Both the position numbers and the translations under genes were made by a program. A stretch of DNA of 64,000 nucleotides, from the NCBI RefSeq assembly GCF_003858635.1, contig NZ_RQJO01000008.1, positions 930,001 through 994,000 on the forward strand, given 5' to 3'. Below are positions 44,511 to 53,232 of the stretch, piece by piece. Positions within the stretch are counted from its first letter, which is position 1. Each line of letters starts with the position of its first letter. This DNA comes from Larkinella rosea. Lineage in GTDB: Bacteria > Bacteroidota > Bacteroidia > Cytophagales > Spirosomataceae. The notes below the pieces were generated by a model. It was not told the origin of the DNA and ran no database searches. It saw only the letters and a list, made by a program, of their open reading frames with translations.

Positions 44511-46178
44511 ATGAAATACTTTACAAAAATCATTTTTGCGCTTTTAGTAATGCCGTCTTTACTTTTGGCTCAATCGAAAAAAACCAAAACGCCTGATAAA
44601 CTGGAGCGGTTGAAACAGGAAGCCGTCGCCGAAATCGACAAACGGAAAGACCAGGCGCAGCAGATCAACGACATGCTTTTCAGCTTTTCCGAACTCGGTT
44701 TTCAGGAAGAAGAAACGTTCAGGTACCTGACAACTTTGCTGGAAAAAGAAGGGTTTAAAATCCAGAAAGGAATTGCCAACATGCCCACGGCCTGGATCGC
44801 GACCTGGGGCAGCGGAAAACCGGTTATTGCGATTGGCTCCGATGTGGACTGCATCCCGAAAGCGAACCAAAAACCGGGAGTCGCCTACCACGATCCGCTG
44901 GTCGAAGGAGCGCCGGGACACGGCGAGGGCCACAATTCCGGTCAGGCCCTGAACATCGTTGCTGCCCTGACGGTCAAGCAGATCATGGAACGCGAGAAAT
45001 TATCCGGCACGTTGATGCTCTGGCCGGGAGTCGCCGAAGAGCTGGTGGGGGCGAAAGCATTTTACGTCCGCGACGGTTATTTCAAGGATGTGGATGCCTG
45101 TATTTTTACGCACGTCGGCAACAACCTTGGCGTATCACACGGCGATGCGGGCAACACCGGTCTGGTGTCGGTCAAGTTTTCGTTTGAAGGACAGGCTGCC
45201 CACGCAGCCGGAGCGCCCTGGCGCGGCAAAAGTGCGCTGGATGCGGTGGAGTTGATGAACATTGGCTGGAATTTCCGGCGCGAACACCTCGAACTGACGC
45301 AACGCTCGCATTACGTTATTTCCGATGGGGGAGATCAGCCGAACGTGGTGCCGTCGAAAGCCGCCGTCTGGTATTATTTCCGCGAACGGTCGTACCCGAA
45401 AATCAAGAAGTTATTCGATACGGGCGTTAAAATGGCCGAGGGAGCCGCGATGATGACCGATACGAAGTTCACCTACGAAATTCTGGGGTCGGCCTGGCCG
45501 GGGCACTTCAACAAACCGATTGCCGAAGCCATGTACCAGAACATGAAAAAAGTCGGTTTGCCAACCTGGTCGGAAGAAGATCAGATGCTGGCGAAAGCCT
45601 CGCAAAAAGAATTGCAGGCCCCCAAAGTGGAAGGGCTGGCGATGAAGCTGGATACGCTGGGCATTCCGGCGGCTGCACCCACGGCGATGATGGGCGGGGG
45701 AATGATTTCGACGGGTGGAGCCGGTTCCGACGACATTGCTGATATTTCGTGGTCACTGCCGACGGTGGTGTTGCGGTATCCGTCCAACATTCCGGGACTG
45801 CCGGGTCACCATTGGGCCAACGCCATTTCGATGGCGACGCCGATTGCCCACAAGGGCGTGGTGGCTGGTGCCAAAGCCGAAGCCATGACCTTGCTGGATA
45901 TGCTGATGAAGCCCGAAATCATCAAAAATGCGTGGGATTATTATACCAAAGAGCAGACGAAAGAGATCAAATATACGCCCCTGATTTCACCCAAGGAATA
46001 CCCGGCGGTTTACCTGAACAAGGAGATTATGGCTAAATTCAAGCCGGAATTGAAGAAATACTACTACGATCCGACGAAATACAAAACCTATCTGGAGCAA
46101 TTGGGCATCAAATACCCAACCCTGCGCGACGACCAGAAAGCGGAGTTGGCAAAAGACAAAGAACCGAAAGGGAAATGA
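44511..46178 (+). CDS. M20-family amidohydrolase (aminobenzoyl-glutamate hydrolase-like)
   Basis: 555 residues from the ATG at 44511, which begins a signal peptide (MKYFTKIIFALLVMPSLLLA). The metallo-amidohydrolase core is visible: VIAIGSDVDCIPKANQKPG, GAPGHGEGHNSGQALNIVAA (metal His/Glu region), GTLMLWPGVAEELVGAKAFY, FTHVGNNLGVSHGDAG and the lid FEGQAAHAAGAPWRGKSALD. This matches the AbgB/p-aminobenzoyl-glutamate utilisation type, here secreted. The downstream Crp gene overlaps its stop by 4 bp. Confidence 0.9.
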   Translation: MKYFTKIIFALLVMPSLLLAQSKKTKTPDKLERLKQEAVAEIDKRKDQAQQINDMLFSFSELGFQEEETFRYLTTLLEKEGFKIQKGIANMPTAWIATWGSGKPVIAIGSDVDCIPKANQKPGVAYHDPLVEGAPGHGEGHNSGQALNIVAALTVKQIMEREKLSGTLMLWPGVAEELVGAKAFYVRDGYFKDVDACIFTHVGNNLGVSHGDAGNTGLVSVKFSFEGQAAHAAGAPWRGKSALDAVELMNIGWNFRREHLELTQRSHYVISDGGDQPNVVPSKAAVWYYFRERSYPKIKKLFDTGVKMAEGAAMMTDTKFTYEILGSAWPGHFNKPIAEAMYQNMKKVGLPTWSEEDQMLAKASQKELQAPKVEGLAMKLDTLGIPAAAPTAMMGGGMISTGGAGSDDIADISWSLPTVVLRYPSNIPGLPGHHWANAISMATPIAHKGVVAGAKAEAMTLLDMLMKPEIIKNAWDYYTKEQTKEIKYTPLISPKEYPAVYLNKEIMAKFKPELKKYYYDPTKYKTYLEQLGIKYPTLRDDQKAELAKDKEPKGK

Positions 46179-46762
46179 CGGAAATCGACTTACTGGGGCA
46201 TGCGCTGAAACAGTTTGCCGGAATGGATGAGGAAGCTTTTGCCTTGTCCATTCCGTACTGGCAAAAGAAAAACTACCGAAAAGGCGAATTTTACAACGAG
46301 TACAAGAACGTTTGCAAACACCTCGGGTTCATTCTGGACGGTGTTTTCCGGACGTATTATGTACACGAAGAAACCGCCGAAGAGAAGAACGTTTTCTTTT
46401 TTTCACAGAACCAGATTGTCGTTTCCTACAAGAGTTTTGTGAATCAGTCGCCCTGCAATTATTACACGGAGTCGATGGTTGATTCGACGATTCTGTACAT
46501 TCACATCAACCACATTAACCAGCTTTACCAGGAATCGAAGCAGTGGGAACATTTTGGTCGTCTGGTAGCCGAGCGGGCTTTCAACATTGCCATGGACCGG
46601 GCCGAGGATTTTCTGTTTAAAACACCTGAACAACGGTATCTGGAACTGGTTGAACAACATCCCGATCTGTACAACACGATTCCGCTCTACCACATTTCGT
46701 CGTACCTCGGCATTCAGGGGCCGTCGTTAAGCCGGATTCGAAAACGGATGGTGGGGCGTTGA
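46175..46762 (+). CDS. Crp/Fnr-family transcriptional regulator
   Basis: 195 residues. The cyclic-nucleotide-binding-like domain (YRKGEFYNEYKNVCKHLGFI, LDGVFRTYYVHEETAEEKNV, FFFSQNQIVVSYKSFVNQSP) leads to a C-terminal helix (GRLVAERAFNIAMDRAEDFL) and a HTH (LYNTIPLYHISSYLGIQGPS, LSRIRKRM). The ATG overlaps the amidohydrolase stop (ATGA), so it is coupled to that gene. Ligand residues of a true cAMP pocket are not obvious, as usual for Bacteroidota members. Confidence 0.9.
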   Translation: MTEIDLLGHALKQFAGMDEEAFALSIPYWQKKNYRKGEFYNEYKNVCKHLGFILDGVFRTYYVHEETAEEKNVFFFSQNQIVVSYKSFVNQSPCNYYTESMVDSTILYIHINHINQLYQESKQWEHFGRLVAERAFNIAMDRAEDFLFKTPEQRYLELVEQHPDLYNTIPLYHISSYLGIQGPSLSRIRKRMVGR

Positions 46763-47023
46763 GGAAGACCGGTAGCGGTAATCGTTAAACGAAGTTTCGG
46801 ACCGGTGTTGGGAAGCCCTCATCGCCCGTTCCATTTCCGCATCGTAGTCCGGAATCCAGTGGTAGTTTTCGTCGACCAGACCGGCGAATTGAACACATAC
46901 GGCGCAAATACCAAATCCTACTGTTGCCAAACCGCTAAGAATACTCAGCATGCCGCTGGTCGCAATAACTAGCAGGACGGTCAGGAAAGCCAGGACGGCC
47001 AGAACAATCGTTGGTTTTCTCAT
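46727..47023 (-). CDS. Small membrane protein, hypothetical
   Basis: 98 residues. One or two hydrophobic segments (MRKPTIVLAVLAFLTVLLVI, then SILSGLATVGFGICAVCVQF) followed by an acidic and then Ser/Arg-rich tail (WIPDYDAEMERAMRAS ... SSSTPHHPFSNP). It overlaps the 3' end of the Crp gene by 36 bp on the opposite strand. No family recognised; composition and start region look coding but this is the weakest gene call here. Confidence 0.55.
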   Translation of the reverse strand: MRKPTIVLAVLAFLTVLLVIATSGMLSILSGLATVGFGICAVCVQFAGLVDENYHWIPDYDAEMERAMRASQHRSETSFNDYRYRSSSTPHHPFSNPA

Positions 47024-47273
47024 GGTTTTGGGTGCCCGTACGAGGTTACTACAGTCGAAGGTTCAGAAAGGTATTTATTTTTATGTACAGGCAACTATTG
47101 GACGCACGAAGCGTCGCTAAGTCACAGCTTGGGTTGGAAATACTTTTAAAAATTTTTGATACGGTTTTGCATTTTAACCCAGGTTAAAATTATTGAGCCG
47201 GATGGTGCGGACCTTTGTCCTGTTCAAATCGCTGAACGACAGCCAAAAAACACAACTCTTAAACAATACGATC

Positions 47274-48059
47274 ATGAAAGCCAGTACCACCAAAACCGTC
47301 CTCTTCGTCACCGGAGCCTTCGTAGTTAACACCAGTTGGAAAGAATGGCAAGCCTATTTTGAAAGCAAAGGCTACAAAACGTATGCCCCCGCCTGGCCGT
47401 ACAAAAACGGAACCGCTGCCGAACTCCGTAACCGCCAGCCAAACGACACCGATTTAGCCGCCCTGACCTTAACGGAACTCGTTGATTATTACGCCGATTT
47501 TGCCAAAAAATTACCCGAAAAACCGATTATTATCGGCCACTCGCTGGGCGGTCTGATTACCCATATTCTGATCAATCGGGGGCTGGGCGTGGCCGGGGTG
47601 GCCATTCACCCGGTGGCTCCGCAGGGGATTATTCCGTACGAATTCTCGTTCCTGAAAGCCGGTTGGAAAGTGCTGGGCTTGTTTACCTCGCTGAAAAAAA
47701 CCTACCTGATGTCGTTCAAAGACTGGCAATATGCGTTCGTAAACGGCATGTCGCTGGAAGATCAGAAAAAGGCCTATGAAGAAAACACGATCCCGGAATC
47801 GAAAACCGTCGCCCGGGGTGGACTGACCAGCGCGGCTTACGTCGATTTTGCCAAACCGCACGCTCCACTGCTGATTACTGCCGGTGATAAGGATACAATA
47901 ATCCCCGCCCACCTAAATCGTCGGAACTTCAATGCGTATAAGTCCAACGGTTCGGTGACGGATTACAAGGAATTTCCGGGACGTAACCACTTCGTACTGG
48001 GCCAGCCGACCTGGAAAGAAGATGCCGATTATATCTTGGAGTGGCTTGGTAAACACTGA
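47274..48059 (+). CDS. Alpha/beta hydrolase
   Basis: 261 residues from the ATG at 47274; the frame upstream to 47193 lacks family fit. Nucleophile Ser90 is in the elbow IIGHSLGGLI; the acid is in LLITAGDKDTIIPAHLN and the base His in GRNHFVLGQ. The early motif VLFVTGAFVVNTSWKEW suggests an esterase or lysophospholipase-like enzyme. No signal peptide, so cytoplasmic. It converges with kbl across a 46-bp palindromic gap. Confidence 0.87.
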   Translation: MKASTTKTVLFVTGAFVVNTSWKEWQAYFESKGYKTYAPAWPYKNGTAAELRNRQPNDTDLAALTLTELVDYYADFAKKLPEKPIIIGHSLGGLITHILINRGLGVAGVAIHPVAPQGIIPYEFSFLKAGWKVLGLFTSLKKTYLMSFKDWQYAFVNGMSLEDQKKAYEENTIPESKTVARGGLTSAAYVDFAKPHAPLLITAGDKDTIIPAHLNRRNFNAYKSNGSVTDYKEFPGRNHFVLGQPTWKEDADYILEWLGKH

Positions 48060-48064
48060 GAATG

Positions 48065-48102
48065 TTGATAGGAACACGGCGACCCGGCCGTGTTCCTATC
48101 AA
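48065..48102. repeat. Perfect 16-bp inverted repeat, related to 57974-58093
   Basis: TTGATAGGAACACGGC pairs with its complement around GACCCG, 16 of 16. The central and right part (about 48077-48100) is identical to the right arm of the larger element at 57974-58093 over about 24 nt. It fills the gap between the hydrolase and kbl genes. Confidence 0.9.
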
Positions 48103-48105
48103 AAG

Positions 48106-49314
48106 TTAAGCACCAATCGGTTGTTCCGCCGGAATCACGCCCAGTTCCCGCCCGATTTTCGTAAAGGCAGTCACGGCTTTCTCCAGGTGTTCCGGTTCAT
48201 GACCCGCCGAAATCTGTACCCGAATTCGGGCTTTGCCTTTCGGTACTACCGGGTAGAAGAAACCGATGACGTAAATCCCTTCGTCCAGCAACCGGGCCGC
48301 AAATTCCTGCGCCAGTGGTGCGTCGTACAGCATGATCGGGACAATCGGGTGTTCACCCGGCAGAATATCGAAACCGGCGGCTGTCATGGCTTCGCGGAAA
48401 AACCGGGTGTTGGACTCCAGCTTGTCGCGCAGGGCCGTCGACGATCGTAAAATATCCAGCACTTTCAGCGACGCACCCACAATGGCCGGAGCCAGTGTGT
48501 TTGAGAACAGGTAGGGACGTGAGCGTTGCCGCAGCAAATCGACGATCTCTTTCCGGGCCGCCGTAAAACCGCCCGACGCGCCACCGAGGGCTTTGCCATA
48601 GGTGCCGGTGATGATGTCGATCCGACCGAAAACATTCCGGTATTCGGGCGTTCCGCGACCGGTTTTGCCCAGAAAACCGCTGGCGTGGCATTCGTCTACC
48701 ATCACCATCGCACCATATTGATCCGCCAGATCACAGATTTTATCGAGCTGAGCAATCGTGCCATCCATCGAGAACGCGCCATCCGTCACGATCAGTTTCC
48801 GTCGGCTGCCCGAAGCGGCTCTCAACTGCGTTTCCAGATCGGCCATGTCGTTGTGTTTGTAGCGGAACCGCTGGGCTTTGCACAGCCGGATGCCGTCGAT
48901 GATCGACGCGTGGTTCAGTTCGTCGGAAATGATAGCGTCTGTTTCGCTCAGAAGCGGTTCAAATACCCCACCATTGGCGTCGAACGCGGCCGCGTACAGA
49001 ATGCAGTCTTCGGCGCCGACAAACTCGGCGGTTTTCCGTTCCAACTCCTTGTGAATGTCCTGCGTGCCGCAAATAAACCGCACCGACGACATACCAAAGC
49101 CGTGGGTATCCAGCGTTTCGTGGGCCGCTTTGATCACGTCGGGATGCGACGACAGCCCCAGGTAATTGTTGGCGCAGAAGTTTAACACCTCGCGTCCACC
49201 GTGAATGGCAATCACCGACGACTGGGGCGAAATAATGATCCGTTCGGATTTATACAAACCGGCTTCCCGGATCGCGTCGAGTTCCTGCTGGAGATTTTCT
49301 TTAATGGAATACAT
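48106..49314 (-). CDS. kbl: Glycine C-acetyltransferase (2-amino-3-ketobutyrate CoA ligase)
   Basis: 402 residues from Met at 49314 ([20 protein letters not shown]), 4 bp after tdh. A PLP-dependent alpha-oxoamine synthase: [71 protein letters not shown] and the Schiff-base Lys in [14 protein letters not shown]. It cleaves 2-amino-3-ketobutyrate with CoA to glycine and acetyl-CoA, the second step of threonine degradation. Confidence 0.96.
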   Translation of the reverse strand: MYSIKENLQQELDAIREAGLYKSERIIISPQSSVIAIHGGREVLNFCANNYLGLSSHPDVIKAAHETLDTHGFGMSSVRFICGTQDIHKELERKTAEFVGAEDCILYAAAFDANGGVFEPLLSETDAIISDELNHASIIDGIRLCKAQRFRYKHNDMADLETQLRAASGSRRKLIVTDGAFSMDGTIAQLDKICDLADQYGAMVMVDECHASGFLGKTGRGTPEYRNVFGRIDIITGTYGKALGGASGGFTAARKEIVDLLRQRSRPYLFSNTLAPAIVGASLKVLDILRSSTALRDKLESNTRFFREAMTAAGFDILPGEHPIVPIMLYDAPLAQEFAARLLDEGIYVIGFFYPVVPKGKARIRVQISAGHEPEHLEKAVTAFTKIGRELGVIPAEQPIGA

Positions 49315-49318
49315 ACGG

Positions 49319-50281
49319 TTAATGCGTTGGAACAAGGGTGTGATAGATAGTCGAAAGCTGCGTGATCATTTCCTGCGTCATGTGCGGCAGGTCGAATTCC
49401 GGTTTCCAGCCCCAGTCGCGCCGGGCCACCGTATCGTCGATGGTCTTGGGCCACGAATCGGCAATGGCCTGTCGGAAATCCGGTTTATACCGGACGTTGA
49501 AAGCCGGAAAATAGGTCTGAATCGAGGCCGTTAGTTCGGCGGGCGTAAAACTCATCCCGGCCAGATTATAAGACGTTCGCACCTTGATCCGGTTTTCGGG
49601 GGCTTCCATCAGTTCGAGCGTTGCCCGGAGCGCGTCGTCCATGTACATCATCGGCAACATGGTATTTTCGGACAGAAAACAGTCGTACGGTTTTCCCTGC
49701 ACAGCCGCGTGAAAAATCGCCACGGCGTAATCGGTGGTGCCACCCCCCGGCATCGACTGGTAGCTGATCAGGCCCGGATACCGCAGCGAGCGAACATCCA
49801 AACCATAGCGTTTGTGGTAATAAAGCGACCAGTTCTCGGCAGCTACTTTACTGATCCCGTAAACCGTAGCCGGGTCGAGTACGGCCGTCTGGGGCGTTTC
49901 GTATTTGGGCGCATCATCGCCAAAAGCCGCAATCGAACTCGGCACAAAAACCTTCCGAATCCGGTGGACGCGGGCTACTTCCAGCACGTTGAGCAGCGTC
50001 GCCATGTTCAGGTTCCAGGCCCAGATCGGGTCGCTTTCGCCTTTGGCCGACAGAATGGCCGCGAGGTGATAAATCTGGGTAACCCGGTAACGGCGAACGA
50101 TGTCGGCCAACTCGTCCGCTTTAGTGGCATCCATCCGTTCAAAAATTCCCTGCTCGTGATCGGGCCGTCGCAGGTCGGCGGCAATGACTGAGCGAGTCCC
50201 GTAAATAGCTTGCAGACGGGGCAGCAGTGCCGTTCCGATCTGGCCGTTTGCCCCGATAACTAAGATGGTTTCACGCTTCAT
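49319..50281 (-). CDS. tdh: L-threonine 3-dehydrogenase, SDR (epimerase-like) type
   Basis: 320 residues. Rossmann motif [14 protein letters not shown], then [40 protein letters not shown], and catalytic [29 protein letters not shown] is typical of the short-chain ThrDH branch (distinct from zinc MDR Tdh of E. coli). It oxidises threonine to 2-amino-3-ketobutyrate using NAD. Operon with kbl. Confidence 0.93.
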   Translation of the reverse strand: MKRETILVIGANGQIGTALLPRLQAIYGTRSVIAADLRRPDHEQGIFERMDATKADELADIVRRYRVTQIYHLAAILSAKGESDPIWAWNLNMATLLNVLEVARVHRIRKVFVPSSIAAFGDDAPKYETPQTAVLDPATVYGISKVAAENWSLYYHKRYGLDVRSLRYPGLISYQSMPGGGTTDYAVAIFHAAVQGKPYDCFLSENTMLPMMYMDDALRATLELMEAPENRIKVRTSYNLAGMSFTPAELTASIQTYFPAFNVRYKPDFRQAIADSWPKTIDDTVARRDWGWKPEFDLPHMTQEMITQLSTIYHTLVPTH

Positions 50282-50494
50282 GTTTCAGTTGGTTCGAAGT
50301 GTAAACGTAACAACGCCAAAACCGGTCGTGTATAAATCGTTCCGGTTTTTATTTATGGTACAAATATAAGTATACCGATTATTTTTGGATATTCGTTCAA
50401 TAAATCAGATAATATTGTGGTTATTATATAATATTGGAGATATTATTACGGTTTTTGTTAGACAGAAATAACCGGTTTTAGAAAAATTTTCGGC
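50282..50494. promoter_or_regulatory. Divergent promoter region of tdh-kbl and lrp
   Basis: 213 bp, markedly AT-rich. On the minus strand a -7-like TATATTTG lies at 50361-50368, 80 bp before the tdh start; no well-spaced TTG accompanies it. Several ATAATATT-type dyads (50410-50450) could be Lrp contacts. Confidence 0.45.
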
Positions 50495-50959
50495 ATGGAA
50501 CAGCTGGACGAAATCGACAAGAAACTGTTGCGGCTTTTGCAGGAAGATGCGAAGCTGACCACCAAGGAATTAGCGGCTCAATTGAGCCTGACCTTATCAC
50601 CGGTTTACGAGCGAATCAAGCGGCTGGAGAACCTGGGTTTTATCAAACAATACGTAGCGGTTCTGGATAAAAATCTGCTTGGCCAGCCGATCACGACGTT
50701 TTGCCAGGTGTCGATGCGCTACCACGACAAGGCGTTTATCGACAAGTTTGAGGAAGAAATCAAGAAGCTGGAGGAGGTGCAGGAATGCTACCACATGGCG
50801 GGGCAGGTCGATTTTCTGCTCAAAATTCACGTGAGCAGTCTGGAACGGTATCACAATTTTGTGAAATATAAACTATCTGAAATTGAGAATATTGGTACGC
50901 TCAATAGCACCTTTGTTCTGAAAGAAATCAAGCACGATCTGGGTTATCCGATTCACTGA
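50495..50959 (+). CDS. Lrp/AsnC-family transcriptional regulator
   Basis: 154 residues. HTH: LDEIDKKLLRLLQEDAKLTT, KELAAQLSLTLSPVYERIKR; RAM ligand domain: KLEEVQECYHMAGQVDFLLK, SLERYHNFVKYKLSEIENIG. It is divergent from tdh-kbl, so local control of threonine catabolism by amino-acid status is likely (inference). It overlaps the next gene's 3' end by 7 bp. Confidence 0.95.
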   Translation: MEQLDEIDKKLLRLLQEDAKLTTKELAAQLSLTLSPVYERIKRLENLGFIKQYVAVLDKNLLGQPITTFCQVSMRYHDKAFIDKFEEEIKKLEEVQECYHMAGQVDFLLKIHVSSLERYHNFVKYKLSEIENIGTLNSTFVLKEIKHDLGYPIH

Positions 50960-51570
50960 TTGCCAATGCGGGGGAGCGTCCAGTTGTTACGGATGGCCAA
51001 CAGACGGATGATGGTAATGCTGGCGGCTGAAATCAGGAAATTAATAGTGGGATCAATCGCCAGCTCTCTCCCCAGCACGTAAAGCAGCGCACCCATCAGG
51101 CAAGCCGTGGCATACACGTGTTTTTCAAAGATCAAAGGAATGTCATTCACCAGGGTGTCGCGCAGAACACCGCCAAACAGGGCCGACATCACCCCCAATA
51201 AGACGGCCGCCCAGTTATTGACGTTCAGACTCAACGCTTTCTGTAAGCCGAGGATGGTATAAATGCCGATGCCAAGGGTATCAAAAAAAAGCAACGGGCG
51301 CCGAAGCTGACCAAACCACCAGCGTCGGCCGACGATGGCAATACCCACTCCCATCATGATGACGATGATGTAGTTGGGGTCACGAATCCAGAAAATGGGG
51401 TAAGCACCCATGATGATATCACGGGTCGTTCCTCCGCCGACCGCCGTTAGAAATCCGATAAAAGAGATTCCAAACAGATCGTGGTACACCTTTTTGCTCA
51501 AGGCGGAAAGTGCCCCGGAGATGGCAAAGATGCTCGTGCCGATGAGGTCGATGAGATACCAGTTGCTCAT
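50953..51570 (-). CDS. TRIC/UPF0126 (YadS-like) cation channel family protein
   Basis: 205 residues with seven hydrophobic segments. The duplicated motif typical of this family is visible: GISFIGFLTAVGGGTTRDII and GVMSALFGGVLRDTLVNDIP, each with GG-x-x-RD. Family members are prokaryotic trimeric intracellular cation channels or uncharacterised membrane proteins. Convergent with lrp. Confidence 0.88.
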   Translation of the reverse strand: MSNWYLIDLIGTSIFAISGALSALSKKVYHDLFGISFIGFLTAVGGGTTRDIIMGAYPIFWIRDPNYIIVIMMGVGIAIVGRRWWFGQLRRPLLFFDTLGIGIYTILGLQKALSLNVNNWAAVLLGVMSALFGGVLRDTLVNDIPLIFEKHVYATACLMGALLYVLGRELAIDPTINFLISAASITIIRLLAIRNNWTLPRIGNQ

Positions 51571-51691
51571 GCTTCAAAGGAAACACTTTTCCCGGAAATG
51601 AAGGCAAATTTGTCTCGTTTAACGCCAAAACCAGTCTTGGATTCTAAAGCCGGACAACCTATCTTCGGTAATTCGACCCTCCTGAACCACC

Positions 51692-52861
51692 ATGCTCCAC
51701 TCGTTTCTTCTCGCCATCAGTTTATGGCTCAACCCAACGGTTTTACCCGACCAAAAACCGCCTGTCGCTGAAACCACCATTTTCCAGAGCGGGGAAGATG
51801 GGTATAAATGCTTCCGGATTCCGGCCATTGTGAAAGCGCCGAACGGAAACCTGCTGGCGTTTGCGGAAGGTCGCCGGAAAGATTGCGATGACTTCGGTGA
51901 TATCGACATCGTCATGCGGATCAGCCCGGACAACGGCCAGACCTGGGGACCGCTGCAAATTGCCGCCGACAACGGGAGTTTGCAGGCCGGAAATCCGGCT
52001 CCTGTTTTCGATCTGACCGACAAAAATTTCCCGCAGGGACGCCTGTTTCTGGTTTATAATACCGGCGTCATGTCGGAAAGTGAATTGCGGAAGGGCGGAG
52101 GCATTCGGGAAATCTGGTATAAAACCAGCACCGACGGCGGGCAAACCTGGGCGGATGCCGTGAATATTACGACGCAGGTTTCCAAGCCCCACCAGCCCGA
52201 TGTGAACCCGGCGTATGCGTTTTCCGAAGACTGGCGGTGGTACGCCAATACGCCCGGCCACGCGTTGCAGATGAAAAAAGGCCGCTACAAAGGCCGGATT
52301 TTTGTTGCGGCCAACCACACCGCCGGTGCGGAGCAGCCCCAGTTTCGCGATTGCCGGGCGCACGGTTTCTACTCCGACGATCACGGGAAAAGCTGGAAGC
52401 TGACCCCGGATGTCGCGTATCCGGGCAGCAACGAAAGCACAGCCGCCGAAACCTCGGACGGCGGTTTGCTGATCAACAGCCGGAACCAGTCGGGTGACGC
52501 GAAAAACCGCCTGCTGTCGTTTTCAAAAACCGCCGGAGAAAGCTGGGAACCGGTGCGGATCGCGACCGACTTGCCCGACCCGGTTTGCGAAGGAAGCATG
52601 ATCGATTACCAACCCAGCCGCCGGAAAACCGTGCTGCTGTTTTCGAATCCCAACAGTCCGAAAACCCGGACGAACATGACGGTTCGGGTCAGTACCGACG
52701 ATGGCAAAACCTGGTCGGGCGGCAAGGAAATTTACAGCGGTTCGTCGGCCTATTCCGATCTGGTGATTCAGAAAGACGGTACCATCGGAATTGTGTACGA
52801 AAAAGACAGGTATAGTAAGATTGTCTACACCCACTTTTCGTACAACTGGCTGATTGAGTGA
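51692..52861 (+). CDS. Exo-alpha-sialidase, GH33-like (secreted)
   Basis: 389 residues with a signal-like N-terminus (MLHSFLLAISLWLNP). The FRIP arginine motif is in YKCFRIPAIV, and Asp-boxes of the S-x-D-x-G-x-x-W type occur at SPDNGQTW, STDGGQTW, SDDHGKSW and STDDGKTW. A catalytic-type Asp (KDCDDFGDIDIVMRI) and Tyr near the C-terminus (SGSSAYSDLVIQ) agree with GH33. It would release terminal sialic acid or a related sugar from surface glycans. First gene of the carbohydrate locus. Confidence 0.87.
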   Translation: MLHSFLLAISLWLNPTVLPDQKPPVAETTIFQSGEDGYKCFRIPAIVKAPNGNLLAFAEGRRKDCDDFGDIDIVMRISPDNGQTWGPLQIAADNGSLQAGNPAPVFDLTDKNFPQGRLFLVYNTGVMSESELRKGGGIREIWYKTSTDGGQTWADAVNITTQVSKPHQPDVNPAYAFSEDWRWYANTPGHALQMKKGRYKGRIFVAANHTAGAEQPQFRDCRAHGFYSDDHGKSWKLTPDVAYPGSNESTAAETSDGGLLINSRNQSGDAKNRLLSFSKTAGESWEPVRIATDLPDPVCEGSMIDYQPSRRKTVLLFSNPNSPKTRTNMTVRVSTDDGKTWSGGKEIYSGSSAYSDLVIQKDGTIGIVYEKDRYSKIVYTHFSYNWLIE

Positions 52862-52938
52862 GTATCAACGCGAACTATGGAATTGTTGGCCGCGTAGCGG
52901 ACTGATATTTGTAGCCTAAAGACAGCCCGATTCCTTCC

Positions 52939-52981
52939 GCGTGCCTTTAGGCACGCAATCTCCTGCATCTGTTGCGTGCCT
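52939..52981. repeat. Truncated TTTA-hairpin pair
   Basis: A complete mini-hairpin GCGTGCC-TTTA-GGCACGC (52939-52956) is followed by the start of a second, inverted unit (TTGCGTGCCT at 52972-52981, complementary to AGGCACGCAA at 52949-52958). The second unit breaks off where the next element begins at 52983. Confidence 0.75.
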
Positions 52982-52982
52982 G

Positions 52983-53210
52983 ATTGATTTAAGCAAAATA
53001 ACCGCCGGATTCATATTTTGATTTATCAGCCCACTGCTTTAGCTGTGGGAAATTGAAACGCAACCGAATCATAGCAGAACCGTTTTAACGGTTTCTGGCC
53101 AATAAAACCGTTAAAACGGTTCTGCTAGCAGGGGGATTTTTCGTTTTACCCACAGCTAAAGCAGTGGGCTGATAAACATTCAGTTCGGCGGTTATTTTGT
53201 TTAAATCAAT
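52983..53210. repeat. Three-layer nested inverted repeat (composite REP-like element)
   Basis: Outer arms 52983-53007 and 53186-53210 (24 of 25); middle arms 53022-53049 and 53149-53176 (28 of 28); inner arms 53072-53094 and 53105-53127 (23 of 23). The middle arm contains CACTGC-TTTA-GCTGTG, the inner arm AACCGT-TTTA-ACGGTT, and the opposite arms the TAAA versions. The two halves are thus mirror images over 228 bp. Confidence 0.95.
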
Positions 53211-53232
53211 TCGGGGATTTAGGGGTAATGTG

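Larger units (their letters stand above)
52862..53232. other. Intergenic region made mostly of REP-like palindromes
   Basis: 371 bp between the converging sialidase and GH28 genes. About 270 bp of it is accounted for by the elements at 52939-52981 and 52983-53210; the rest shows nothing recognisable. Confidence 0.8.

Noticed and set aside
52862-53232. CRISPR array
   Set aside because: The repeats are palindromic and mirror-arranged, not regularly spaced direct repeats with unique spacers, and no cas genes are present.
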